Below are positions 23,901-36,751 of a DNA stretch of 64,000 bases, in pieces. Source of the stretch: Onthophagus taurus (lineage: Eukaryota; Arthropoda; Insecta; Coleoptera; Scarabaeidae); the NCBI RefSeq assembly GCF_036711975.1, contig NC_091966.1:2487501-2551500 (forward strand). The letters run 5' to 3'. Below the pieces are notes generated by a model. It had not been told where the DNA came from and did not search any database. It saw only the letters and a program-made list of their open reading frames with translations. The position numbers and the translations under genes were made by a program. How positions within the stretch are numbered: the stretch's first letter is position 1; every line of letters starts with the position of its first letter.

Positions 23901-26900
23901 TCGGCCACAAAATAGCTAACGAAGTATGTATCTAAAAATTTCTTCTTCTTTTAATGCTCTAAATAAATTTTATAAGGTACGCAGTTTCTAAATCAAATTG
24001 CACAACCTTTTTTTCATCAAAAAATATACATGAACGAAGATTATTGATAACAGGTCATGTTGAAAATCCTTCTTTCGTAATCGCGTTAATTAGTAGTGAA
24101 GGGGTGATTAGAGCGTCGCGACGCATCATTGTTTGGACACGTTTTTTCTACATAACCCAGAAGCTTAGAACTTCACCCTCTCAATTTCATTTGGAAAAAA
24201 TTTATTAATAATAAAAAAAGTTGAGGTATTAACGCAATCTAAAGCTTCGTTTTATTCCGACGACAGTTTAATTAAGCCCGCTAATTATTTTTTTTGTTAA
24301 TATATTACGTTATTTTCGTTATAGGTTTTTGAAGAAAATGCAAATAAAGACTTAACGGAAAAATTACATCAATATTACTTGTTGGTGGAAGAACGAATTA
24401 ATCTAAATCCGGATCAAAAATTGTCACCGCTAGACAAGGCTGTTTATTTATTCGTGAAGACGATGAAGCAGCGCAACAAGAGGCAAAACAAAAAGATGAA
24501 ATGTAAGTGGTTATTTTTAAAATTAACATTCTTCGCGCTCTACTAACACAAAACCGATGCGGCGAGTTGAGTGTTAAACGTAAAATAGTCACGTGCCGTG
24601 GGACCTTCATCGAAAATAACAAAAGTAGGCTCAAGACCGACAAAATTATGACATAATTAACCTACTTTCATTGTTTTAGTTTCATTTCTTTCCTCGGATT
24701 CTTAAAATTATTTATTAGTATATTTAAAATATAAATAAATTAAATTTTGGTGGATGCGCCTACTAAAATTTTTATTTATTTTTATTTTGTGCTCACCAAT
24801 TAACAAAAATGTTTTAGTTTAATATTTGAATATTTAGTAAATATTATTAATTATTTTACCCATAAAGTATTTATTCAATTAGAAACTATTTACAAATTGA
24901 TCCTGAATTACATCAAGTACAAACGTTATAATTAATATTTATTAAGCTATTTATTAACATATCCTTCATCTTTAACTTTGAAAAAGAAAATTTCTTTAAA
25001 TTGAAGCAATTTTAAACGTGTGGATGTTGATACTCTTCTAGAAGTATATCATATTGGTTTGGAATTGTTATTGAATAAGCTTTAAATTAACATATCACAC
25101 ATTATGATATGTTGATTTATCCAAAAGTTACCGAACAAAGATTTTCTAAATATCCGGATCTTGATACAAGTAAATATTCTTGTAGAAATATATCATATTG
25201 ATTCTGAATTGTTATTGAACAAGCTTCAAATTGAGATATCACACGTTTTGATATATTGATTTGTTCAAAAGTTATCCAAGACAGATTTTCTCCTTTTTCA
25301 GCAATTTTGAAACACTTGATTCTAAAAATTCTGTATCTTTGATCAAAATTTGTTACATATCATTGGAATCGTTGTTAATTAAGCTATTTATTACCATATC
25401 ATACAGTAAGATATTTTCACTTATCGAGTAGGCATTGAAAGAAAAAGAAAATATCATTAATTTGGCAATTTTAAACTATTCTAAATAACCGGATATTGAT
25501 GCAACTAAACATTTTTCTAGAAATATGTCATATCACTTCGAATTTCTTATTGAACAAGCTTCAAATTGAGATATCACACGTTTTGATATATTGATTTGTT
25601 CAATAGTTATCCAAGACAGTTTTCTCCTTTTTAAGCAATTTTGAAACACTTGATTCTAAAAATTCTGGATCTTTGATCAAAATTTGTTACATATCATTGG
25701 AATCGTTGTTAATTAAGCTATTTATTACCATATCATACAGTAAGATATTTTCACTTATCGAGTAGGCATTGAAAGAAAAAGAAAATATCATTAATTTGGC
25801 AATTTTAAACTGTTCTAAATAACTAGATATTGATGCAACTAAACATTTTTTTAGAAATATATCATATCGCTTCGAATTTCTTATTGAACAAGCTTCAAAT
25901 TGAGATATCACACGTTATTATATATTAATTTGTCCAAAAGTTATCGAAGAAAGATTTTCACCTTTTTTAAGCAGTTATGAAACACTTGATCCCGAAAATT
26001 CTAAATGTTTGATGAAAATTTGTTATATATCATTGGAATCGTCGTTAATTAAGCTATTTATTACTATATCAAACAGTAAGATATTTTGACTTATCGAGTA
26101 GGCATTGAAAGAAAAAGAAAATATCTTTAACTTGGCAATTTTAAGCTATTGTAAATAACCGGTTGGTGACGCAAGCAAATACTCTTGTAGAAATATATCA
26201 TATTACTTCTGAATTGTTATTGAACAAGCTTCAAATTGAGATATCACACGTTATGATATGTTGATGTATCCAAAAGTTACCGAAGAAAGATTTTAACCAT
26301 TTTTAAGCAGTTGAAAAACATCCGATTCTAAAAATTCTAAATGTTTGATCAAAATTTGTTATATATCATTGGAATCGTTGTTAATTAAGCTATTTATTGC
26401 TATATTAAACAGTAAGATATTTTGACTTATCGAGTACGCATTGAAAGAAAAAGAAAATATCTTTAATTTGGCAATTTTAAGCTATTGGAAATAACGGATT
26501 GCTGACACAAGCAAATACTCTTGTAAAAATATATCATATTACTTCTGAATTGTTATTAAATAATCTTCAAATTGAGATATCACACGATATGATATGTTGA
26601 TTTATCCAAAAGTTACCGAAGAAAGATTTTAACCATTTTTAAGCAGTTGAAAAACACCGGATTCTAAAAATTCTAAATGTTTGATCAAAATTTATTATAT
26701 ATCATTGGAATCGTTGTTAATTAAGCTATTAATTACCATATCAAACAGTAAGATATTTTCAGTTATTGAGAAGGCATAGGAAGAAAAATATTATTAATTT
26801 GGTAATTTTAAACTGTTCTAAATAACCGGATCTTGATACAAGTAAATATTCTTGTAGAAATATATCATATTGATTCTGAATTGTTATTGAACAAGCTTCA

Positions 26901-29900
26901 AATTGAGATATCACACGTTTTGATATATTGATTTGTTCAAAAGTTATCCAAGACAGATTTTCTCCTTTTTAAGCAATTTTGAAACACTTGATTCTAAAAA
27001 TTCTATATCTTTGATCAAAATTTATTACATATCATTGGAATCGTTGTTAATTAAGCTATTTATTACCATATCATACAGTAAGATATTTTCAGTTATCGAG
27101 CAGGCATTGAAAGAAAAAGAAAATATCATTAATTTGGCAATTTTAAACTATTCTAAATAACCGGATATTGATACAACTAAATATTTTTCTAGAAATATAT
27201 CATATTGCTTCACACTTCTTATTGAACAATCTTCAAATTAAGATATCACACGTTCTGATATATTGATTTGTTCAAAAGTTATCCAAGACAGATTTTCTCC
27301 TTTTTAAGCAATTGTGAAACACTTGATTCTAAAAATTCTATATCTTTGATCAAAATTTGTTACATATCATTCGAATCGTTGTTAATTAAGCTATTTATTA
27401 CCATATCATACAGTAAGATATTTTCACTTATCGAGTAGGCATTGAAAGAAAAAGAAAATATCATTAATTTGGCAATTTTAAACTGTTCTAAATAACTAGA
27501 TATTGATGCAACTAAACATTTTTTTAGAAATATATCATATCGCTTCGAATTTCTTATTGAACAAGCTTCAAATTGAGATATCACACGTTATGATATATTG
27601 ATTTGTCCAAAAGTTATCGAAGAAAGATTTTCACCTTTTTTTAGCAGTTATGAAACACTTGATCCTGAAAATTCGAAATGTTTGATGAAAATTTGTTATA
27701 TATCATTAGAATCGTTGTTAATTAAGCTATTTATTGCTATATTAAAGAGTAAGATATTTTGACTTATCGAGTACGCATTGAAAGAAAAAGAAAATATCTT
27801 TAATTTGGCAATTTTAAGCTATTGGAAATAACGGATTGCTGACACAAGCAAATACTCTTGTAAAAATATATCATATTACTTCTGAATTGTTATTAAATAA
27901 TCTTCAAATTGAGATATCACACGATATGATGTGTTGATTTATCCAAAAGTTACCGAAGAAAGATTTTAACCATTTTTAAGCAGTTGAAAAACACCCGATT
28001 CTAAAAATTCTAAATGTTTGATCAAAATTTGTTATATATCATTGGAATCGTTGTTAATTAAGCTATTAATTACCATATCAAACAGTAAGATGTTTTCACT
28101 TATTGAGAAGGCATAGGAAGAAAAATATTAATTTGGTAATTTTAAACTGTTCTAAATAACCGGATCTTGATACAAGTAAATATTCTTGTAGAAATATATC
28201 ATATTGATTCTGAATTGTTATTGAACAAGCTTCAAATTGAGATATCACACGTTTTGATATATTGATTTGTTCAAAAGTTATCCAAGACAGATTTTCTCCT
28301 TTTTAAGCAATTTTGAAACACTTGGTTCTAAAAATTCTGGATCTTTGATCAAAATTTGTTACATATCATTGGAATCGTTGTTAATTAAGCTATTTATTAC
28401 CATATCATACAGTAAGATATTTTCACTTATCGAGTAGGCATTGAAAGAAAAAGAAAATATCATTAATTTGGCAATTTTAAACTATTCTAAATAACCGGAT
28501 ATTGATACAACTAAATATTTTTCTAGAAATATATCATATTGCTTCACACTTCTTATTGAACAAGCTTCAAATTGAGATATCACACGTTTTGATATATTGA
28601 TTTGTTCAAAAGTTATCCAAGACAGATTTTCTACTTTTTAAGCAATTTTGAAACACTTGATTCTAAAAATTCTGGATCTTTGATCAAAATTTGTTACATA
28701 TCATTGGAATCGTTGTTAATTAAGCTATTTATCACCATATCATATAGTAAGATATTTTCACTTATCGAGTAGGCATTGAAAGAAAAAGAAAATATCATTA
28801 ATTTGGCAATTTTAAACTATTCTAAATAACCCGATATTGATGCAACTAAACATTTTTCTAGAAATATATCATATCGCTTCGAATTTCTTATTGAACAAGC
28901 TTCAAATTGAGATATCACACGTTATTATATATTGATTTATCCAAAAGTTATCGACGAAAGATTTTCACCTTTTTTAAGCAATTATGAAACACTTGATCCT
29001 GAAAATTCTAAATGTTTGATCAAAATTTGTTATATATCATTGGAATCGTTGTTAATTAAACTATTTATTGCTATATCAAACAGTAAGATATTTTGACTTA
29101 TCGAGAAGGCATTGAAAGAAAAAGAAAATATCTTTAATTTGGCAATTTTCTGCTATTCTAAATAACCGGTTGCTGACGCAAGCAAATATTCTTGTAGAAA
29201 TATATCATATTGATTCTGAATTGTTATTGAACAAACTTCAAATTGAGATATCACACGTTCTGATATATTGATTTGTTCAAAAGTTATCGAAGACAGATTT
29301 TCACCTTTTTTAAGCAATTTTGAAACACTTGATTCTAAAAATTCTGTATCTTTGATCAAAATTTGTTACATATCATTGGAATCGTTGTTAATTAAGCTAT
29401 TTATTACCATATCATACAGTAAGATATTTTCACTTATCGAGTAGGCATTGAAAGAAAAAGAATATATCATTAATTTGGCAATTTTAAACTATTCTAAATA
29501 ACCCGATATTGATGCAACTAAACATTTTTCTAGAAATATATCATATCACTTCGAATTTCTTATTGAACAAGCTTCAAATTGAGATATCACACGTTATTAT
29601 ATATTGATTTGTCCAAAAATTATCGAAGAAAGATTTTCACCTTTTTTAAGCAGTTATGAAACACTTGATCCTGAAAATTCTAAATGTTTGATGAAAATTT
29701 GTTATATATCATTGGAATCGTTGTTAATTAAGCTATTTATTGCTATATTAAACAGTAAGATATTTTGACTTATCGAGTACGCATTGAAAGAAAAAGAAAA
29801 TATCTTTAATTTGGCAATTTTCTGCTATTCTAAATAACCGGTTGCTGACGCAAGCAAATATTCTTGTAGAAATATATCATATTACTTCTGAATTGTTATT

Positions 29901-32900
29901 GAACAAGCTTCAAAGTGAGATATCACACGTTATGGTATGTTGATGTATCCAAAATTTACCCAAGAAAAATTTTAACCATTTTTAAGTAGTTGAAAAACAC
30001 CCGATTCTAAAAATTCTAAATGTTTGATCAAAATTTGTTATATATCATTGGAATCGTTGTTAATTAAGCTATTTATTGCTATATTAAACAGTAAGATATT
30101 TTCACTTATCGAGTACGCATTGAAAGAAAAAGAAAATATCTTTAATTTGGCAATTTTAAGCTATTGGAAATAACGGATTGCTGACACAAGCAAATACTCT
30201 TGTAGAAATATATCATATTACTTCTGAATTGTTATTAAATAATCTTCAAATTGAGATATCACACGATATGATATGTTGATTTATCCAAAAGTTACCGAAG
30301 AAAGATTTTAACCATTTTTAAGCAGTTGAAAAACACCGGATTCTAAAAATTCTAAATGTTTGATCAAAATTTGTTATATATCATTGGAATCGTTGTTAAT
30401 TAAGCTATTAATTACCATATCAAACAGTAAGATATTTTCACTTATTGAGAAGGCATAGGAAGAAAAATATTATTAATTTAGTAATTTTAAACTGTTCTAA
30501 ATAACCGGATCTTGATAGAAGTAAATATTCTTGTAAAAATATATCATATTGATTCTAAATTGTTATTGAACATGCTTCGAATTGAGATATCACACGTTTT
30601 GATGTATTCATTTATCCAAAAATTATCGAAGACAGATTTTCACCTTTTTTAAGCAATTTTGAAACACTTAATTCTAAAAATTCTGTATCTTTGATAAAAT
30701 TTTTTTACATATCATTGAAATCGTTGTTAATTAAGCTATTTATTGCCATATCAAACAGTAAGATATTTTCACTTATCGAGTAGGCATTGAAAGAAAAAGA
30801 AAATATCATTAATTTGGCAATTTTAAACTATGCTAAATAACCAGATATTGATACAACTAAACATTTTTCTAGAAATATATCATGTCGCTTCGAACTTTTG
30901 ATTGGACAAGCTTCAAATTGAGATATCACACGTTTTGATATATTGATTTGTTCAAAAGTTATCCAAGACAGATTTTCTCCTTTTTAAGCAATTTTGAAAC
31001 ATTTGATTCTAAAAATTCTATATCTTTGATCAAAATTTGTTACATATCATTGGAATCGTTGTTAATTAAGCTATTTATTACCATATCATACAGTAAGATA
31101 TTTTCACTTATCGAGTAGACATTGAAAGAAAAAGAAAATATCATTAATTTGGCAATTTGAAACTATTCTAAATAACCGAATGTTGATACAACTAAACATT
31201 TTGCTAGAAATATATCATATTGCTTCGAATTTCTTATTGAACAAGCTTCAAATTGAGATATCACACGTTATGATATATTGATTTGTCCAAAAGTTATCGA
31301 AGAAAGATTTTCACCTTTTTTAAGCAGTTTTGAAACACTTGATCCTGAAAATTCTAAATGTTTGATGAAAATTTGTTATATATCATTGGAATCGTCGTTA
31401 ATTAAGCTATTTATTACTATATCAAACAGTGAGATATTTTGACTTATCGAGTAGGCATTGAAAGAAAAAGAAAATATCTTTAACTTGGCAATTTTAAGCT
31501 ATTGTAAATAACCGGTTGGTGACGCAAGCAAATACTCTTGTAGAAATATATCATATTACTTCTGAATTGTTATTGAACATGCTTCAAATTGAGATAGCAC
31601 ACGTTATGATATGTTGATGTATCCAAAAGTTACCGAAGAAAGATTTTAACCATTTTTAAGCAGTTGAAAAACATCCGATTCTAAAAATTCTAAATGTTTG
31701 ATCAAAATTTGTTATATATCATTGGAATCGTTGTTAATTAAGCTATTTATTGCTATATTAAACAGTAAGATATTTTGACTTATCGAGTACGCATTGAAAG
31801 AAAAAGAAAATATCTTTAATTTGGCAATTTTAAGCTATTAGAAATTACGGATTGCTGACACAAGCAAATACTCTTGTAAAAATATATCATATTACTTCTG
31901 AATTGTTATTGAACAAGCTTCAAATTGAGATATCACAAGTTATGATATGTTGATGTATCCAAAAGTTACCGAAGAAAGATTTTAACCATTTTTAAGCAGT
32001 TGAAAAACATCCGATTCTAAAAATTCTAAATGTTGGATCAAAATTTGTTATATATCATTGGAATCGTTGTTAATTAAGCTATTTATTGCTATATCAAACA
32101 GTAAGATAATTTGACTCATCGAGAAGGCATTGAAAGAAAAAGAAAATATCATTAATTTGGCAATTTTAAGCTATTCTAAATAACCGGTTGCTGACGCAAG
32201 CAAATACTCTTGTAGAAATATATCATATTACTTCTGAATTGTTATTAAATAATCTTCAAATTGAGATATCACACGATATGATATGTTGATTTATCCAAAA
32301 GTTACCGAAAAAAGATTTTAACCATTTTTAAGCAGTTGAAAAACACCGGATTCTAAAAATTCTAAATGTTTGATCAAAATTTGTTATATATCATTGGAAT
32401 CGTTGTTAATTAAGCTATTAATTACCATATCAAACAGTAAGATATTTTCACTTATTGAGAAGGCATAGGAAGAAAAATATTATTAATTTAGTAATTTTAA
32501 ACTGTTCTAAATAACCGGATCTTGATAGAAGTAAATATTCTTGTAAAAATATATCATATTGATTCTAAATTGTTATTGAACATGCTTCGAATTGAGATAT
32601 CACACGTTTTGATGTATTCATTTATCCAAAAATTATCGAAGACAGATTTTCACCTTTTTTAAGCAATTTTGAAACACTTAATTCTAAAAATTCTGTATCT
32701 TTGATAACATTTTTTTACATATCATTGAAATCGTTGTTAATTAAGCTATTTATTGCCATATCAAACAGTAAGATATTTTCACTTATCGAGTAGGCATTGA
32801 AAGAAAAAGAAAATATCTTTAATTTGGTAATTTTAAGCTATTCTAAATAACCGGTTGCTGACGCAAGCAAATGCTCTTGTAGAAATATATCATATTACTT

Positions 32901-35061
32901 CTGAATTGTTATTGAACAAGCTTCAAATTGATACATCACACGTTATGTTATATTGATTTGTCCAAAAGTTATCGAAGACACATTTTCACCTTTTTTAAGC
33001 AATTTTGAAACACTTAATTCTAAAAATTCTGTATCTTTGATCAAAATTTGTTATATATGATTGGAATCGTTGTTAATTAAGCTATTTATTACCATATCAA
33101 ACAGTAAGATATTTTCACTTATCGAGTAGGCATTGAGAGAAAAAGGAAATATCATTAATTTTGAAATTTTAAACAATTCTAAATAACCGGATATTGATAC
33201 AACTAAACATTTTTCTAGAAATATATCATATCGCTTCGAACTTCTTATTGAACAAGCTTCAAATTGAGATATCACACATGATGATATGTTGATTTGTCCA
33301 AAAGTTATCAAAGAAAAATTTTCACTTTTTTTGAGCCGTTTTGAAACATCTAATTCTATGAATTCTAAGTGTTTGATCAAAATTTGTTATATACCATTGG
33401 AATCGTTGTTAATTAAGCTATTTATTACTATATCAACCAGTAAGATATTTTCACTTATCGAGAAGACATTTGAAAGAAAAGGAGAAAATCCTTAAATTGG
33501 CAATTTTAAAATAATTAAAATAAAATACGTATCTCAAAAAGTAATTGAGATATCAAGATCATTTAAACATCACTTTATAGCAAATTTAATCTAGTTTCAA
33601 CACACCAGAAATAATTCCTTCGTTCCTATAAATCTCGGTGATATGATTTTTTTAATGAAACTGTTATTATTGAGGTTAAGTTGATAAATGCAATTTAAAA
33701 CATTGTATCTCAGGAACGAATTAAGATATCAAAATGAAACAAAAACCATTTTAAAGGATATTTGATAAGGAGTTAATGTGTTGAAAATCATTTTATTATT
33801 TCTACAAATTTAGACATGACGATTTCTTAAATTTATGTCTGCATATTTACTTATGACAGGTTATGATTATTAATACTAATTTTTAAAAAATGATATCTCA
33901 AAAAGTAATTGGCATATCAATATCACTATAACATCACTTTATAGCAAATTTAATCTAGTTTTAACACACCAAAAATAATTCCTTCATTCATATAAATCTC
34001 GACGATACGATTTTTTTAAATAAATGCTGTTATTATTGAGATTGAGACCAAAATGTGTCTTAGGATCGAATTAAGACATCAATATATCGACTTAACGTGT
34101 TGAAAATCATTTTATTATCTCTATAAGTTTGGATGTGGTGATTTTTTGAACGTTTTATGAACATATTATATACTTATGAAAGGTTATGATTATAAATTCC
34201 TACAATATCTCTTCAACGAAGTAAATAGTTGACCACCTCGCCAATTTTCTCTTTAATCATATAAATAGTAGCGCCTCGACCTTGGTTATTATCTTTTTAA
34301 CGGAGTAAGCGCATTCATTATTATTTTTTCAACGGAGTAAGAGTTCTGAGTGTGTCTGTATGGATGGTATCTAATGCATAATTTTCTAGAGGCAGGATTA
34401 ACTCGGATTGTGTATTTAACACAAAGAATGCTGCATCTCCTGTCTAATATAATTTCAGTAAAGACTTGTTTAGCAATATTCGCCCAAATTATCTCACTAG
34501 TATACGAAGGAGACAGATTATGGCAAAACATAATATCTTTTGCACAACATCCAGTGGAGTGCAGCAACGCGCCATACCTCAAGTATCAAAATCATAACAT
34601 TTTGTGTAATATGATAAAGCACATAGTTGCATAACCGCGATTTGACGATAACCAATGCTTGTCCGCAATGTTTCGAATTCGCTCAACATAAGATATCAAC
34701 ACAATTGGTATGGGTTAAGCTACTTTATTTGTACTTATAATTCAGGATCAGCTTGTAAATTATTTACTTTAATTATTATTTTATTGAACAATGTAAATAA
34801 AATAAAAAGAAAGGAAAAACAAAACTTTGATCGGCCACTTGCACTTTCTTTCATCGTTCCGGGAAAAAAAGTTATAAAAAACCCAGGCAAAACATCAAAA
34901 CAAAAAACAACTTCCTGCAATTTGTTTCGATGGTATCGAATTCGCCATTTGTTTCAGATCTCACGTTCTGTCACTTCAAGATTTGCAACATCGGTGGAAA
35001 ACGGGCCGCCCGCTATGTGCACATGTCGAAACCAGCCTACGAAGACAGCGTACCTACGTAA
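17958..35061 (+). CDS. CNMa: CNMamide neuropeptide precursor
   Basis: Three coding exons: 17958-18110, 24325-24502 and 34958-35061. Both donors are GTAAGT; acceptors are TTATAG and TTTCAG. Phases agree (0, then 1) and the joined frame is 144 residues with a stop at 35059. Residues 1-15 (MKVLLTLLLASGIYC) are a signal peptide. A furin-like RNKR is at 101-104. The peptide segment is 105-124, containing the cyclic core CHFKICNI (115-122; a disulfide C115-C120 is expected), followed by G123-G124-K125-R126 and a short tail beginning AARY. The core matches the CNMamide family, in which a C..4..CN-Met/Ile ring is C-terminally amidated; the known role is signalling through a dedicated G-protein-coupled receptor. 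Odd points: Ile for Met, two glycines before the dibasic site, and introns of 6.2 and 10.5 kb made mostly of satellite DNA. Confidence 0.85.
18640..23320. repeat. Satellite D: 334-bp tandem array in CNMamide intron 1
   Basis: About 14 monomers of 334 bp. The marker AGGTGTTAAT occurs at 18907, 19240, 19574, 19908, 20242, 20576, 20910 and 21244, all 333-334 bp apart. The variant CATCAGACAC recurs at 18947, 19615 and 20283 (CATCAGACTC at 20951), exactly 668 bp apart, so the central part is a dimeric higher-order repeat. Copies decay toward the right end (after 22600). One half of the monomer resembles satellite A directly and the other half resembles it in inverse orientation. Confidence 0.92.
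23321..24324. other. Non-repetitive remainder of CNMamide intron 1
   Basis: It contains a less AT-rich patch at 23700-23930, with an open frame of 70 codons I cannot identify and a small hairpin (AAAAGTGG / CCACTTTT, about 23787-23808). Another patch at 24050-24180 includes the perfect palindrome GCGTCGCGACGC (24113-24124) and TTAATTAG. No exon is recognised. Confidence 0.4.
25010..33490. repeat. Satellite E: ~335-bp tandem array in CNMamide intron 2
   Basis: About 25 monomers averaging 335 bp. The marker GTTAATTAAGCTATTTATT recurs at steps of 327-337 bp (25381, 25715, 26051, 26386, 26723, 27053, 27388, 27724...). Each monomer has two related halves about 167 bp apart, both with ATATATCAT and AAGCT..(A)TT...ATATCA.AC. 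A 225-bp stretch is repeated with identical translation at 25687 and 27360 (1673 bp, five monomers), and a private variant recurs at 30511 and 32521 (2010 bp, six monomers), so long higher-order units exist. Open frames of 68-109 codons here are repeat by-products. Confidence 0.93.
33510..34215. repeat. Repeat F: two copies of a 364-bp unit
   Basis: ATCTCAAAAAGTAATTG begins at 33531 and again at 33895. Both copies continue with CATCACTTTATAGCAAATTT, AATCTAGTTT and a shared right part that includes GTGTTGAAAATCATTTTATT. The repeat abuts the right end of satellite E, still inside CNMamide intron 2. Confidence 0.8.
34216..34957. other. Last 740 bp of CNMamide intron 2
   Basis: Two overlapping open frames on opposite strands (34289-34582 and 34350-34634) have no recognisable domain. 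An imperfect direct repeat TTTTTMAACGGAGTAAG occurs at about 34294 and 34327. Nothing else is supported. Confidence 0.4.
34958..35061 (+). CDS. CNMa: CNMamide exon 3, encoding the mature peptide ring
   Basis: The exon starts after GTTTCAG at 34957. With one base carried over from exon 2 it reads YLTFCHFKICNIGGKRAARY and ends at TAA 35059-35061. A longer open frame (34655-35113) overlaps it in another phase but lacks a signal peptide and any known motif, so the spliced reading is preferred. A candidate poly(A) signal AATAAA is at 35389-35394. Confidence 0.85.
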
Positions 35062-36694
35062 AAATATGCGCGATATCTACACGAAACCTACGAGTGAGAT
35101 CAGGAGAAAGTAATAATGTGATTTGATTTTTTTTTTTGAACAACTATTCATTTTTGGTTATATTTACTTTTTCGAAAAAACCTTAAATTATTCATTTTGA
35201 GGGATTTTAGTGAAATCAAAAAGTCTTAAGTATTACTTCTTATTTTATTTTTAATAATATTATTTATGTTTTATTTATAAATAGTAATTTAAGTTGTTTT
35301 TATATTAAATTATTTATGTATTTATGTATCTATATATTATTTTTTGATGATCGATGACTTATTTTTTTTTATATGTGTAACAAACAAAAATAAAAACGCA
35401 TCACAACCTCGCAAATAATTTTTTATTTTTAATTTAATCTTGCAATATTTTCGATTTATTTCGATGATGATGGTTAATACCCGAAACACGTATATATATA
35501 TATATATATATAAAATAATAAGTTATTTATTAATTATGTTTCGTGTTACATTATAAGTGTTATTAAACTGTTATTATCATGACAGCAAATCAAATTGTGT
35601 GATGGACGTATTTACTTACTTTTATTTTTTGTAACATCAATTATTTTTTTACATAATATAGTTTACTAGTTTATGTATAATTTCCCAGCACTGTGTACAT
35701 AAGACTTATAAAAGCGTTGATAAGATATCAAATTCGAATTGTATTATGTTAAACTATATGGTAGTTATTATAGTATTGTTTGCCTTATTATGATGGATCA
35801 TTATGATTATTTTTCTTGGTTGTTTATTGATACGGTTCGGTCCCGATTATGTTTTGTGCCCACTTTCAAGTGGGAATAATTGTTTTTCACGTATAAAACC
35901 CCGTGTTTATCAACTTAATCTCAACTCCACGTAACGTAATGTGAATGCGAGTTTAATTTTGGGTTCATTCTCCATAACGGAATTCTTTTAAGTTATTTTC
36001 GTACCGTTCAAAAGAAAATTTTTATTGCGCAATCGGTATTTTGTAAACATTTACTTTTGGGTCTCATTGATGCAGGATAAAAATATCTTTGCCGATATTT
36101 TTAAATCTAAAAGTTACCACAAACATTTATTTTTATACCGTATCTTATCAATGCGAATTAAATGTAAATAATAATAAAAGTATTCCATTTTTACGTTTCC
36201 TATGTAAATTAAAGAACGAATATATATTAATTGTAAGATTTAATTGTAAAGACTTATAACTGTGAGAAAAAGTACGTGAGCAAATAAAACGATAAGAAGC
36301 AAATTTAAAACAAATCGTTTATTTTTTCGTATTTTTTACAAGCACCAAAGCGGATTACAAAATAAGAACAATAATAAACGGTGTGAAATAAAAAGAAATA
36401 AAACAGAATTATTCTCCTGTTTATTAAAAACTGCTACGACGTGCCCAACACCCGTTTTTTTTTTAACATTACACAATTAATTTTCAATACGATTACAATT
36501 CTCAACGTTTATTAAAAGCTATAGTAGTGTAAATACATAATATATAATTTTTTCCAATCTTAAATATATCATAAATAGATTTTTAAGGCCACTAGCTCTA
36601 CATATTTATAATTTTATCTTTATTTAAAATGTTTTATTTTCTTACAACACGGACGCACATGTAGCAGTGATATTGATAAACGTAAGCAAACATC
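35062..36694. other. CNMamide 3' region and convergent spacer
   Basis: Very AT-rich DNA separates the stop codon of CNMamide (+) from the distal last exon of annexin (-). It includes the 3' UTRs of both: AATAAA at 35389-35394 on plus, and TTTATT (AATAAA on minus) at 36619-36624. No gene is recognised between them. Confidence 0.5.
35491..35512. repeat. (TA)n microsatellite
   Basis: Eleven uninterrupted TA units. Confidence 0.9.
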
Positions 36695-36751
36695 TTATCC
36701 ATAAGCGGTCAAAGTGATCAAAGTGTATTTAATCTCTTTTGAAACATCAGC
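36695..36751 (-). CDS. AnxB9: Annexin distal alternative last exon
   Basis: After the acceptor CTTTACAG the exon reads [18 protein letters not shown] and stops at 36695-36697. Phase and length match the proximal exon, so it would replace the last helix of repeat IV. Insect annexin B9/IX genes are known to have alternative 3' exons. Use of this exon is inferred from the splice site, the frame and the nearby poly(A) signals. Confidence 0.75.
   Translation of the reverse strand, partial: ADVSKEIKYTLITLTAYG

Noticed and set aside
25687..33380. Minus-strand frames such as ISQFEACSIRNSKRYDIF repeated in 25-33 kb
   Set aside because: They are by-products of satellite E; the same peptide recurs every few monomers and stops vary with monomer variants.
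34655..35113. 152-codon frame overlapping CNMamide exon 3
   Set aside because: It has no signal peptide or domain and runs out of phase with the well-supported spliced exon that encodes the CHFKICNI ring.
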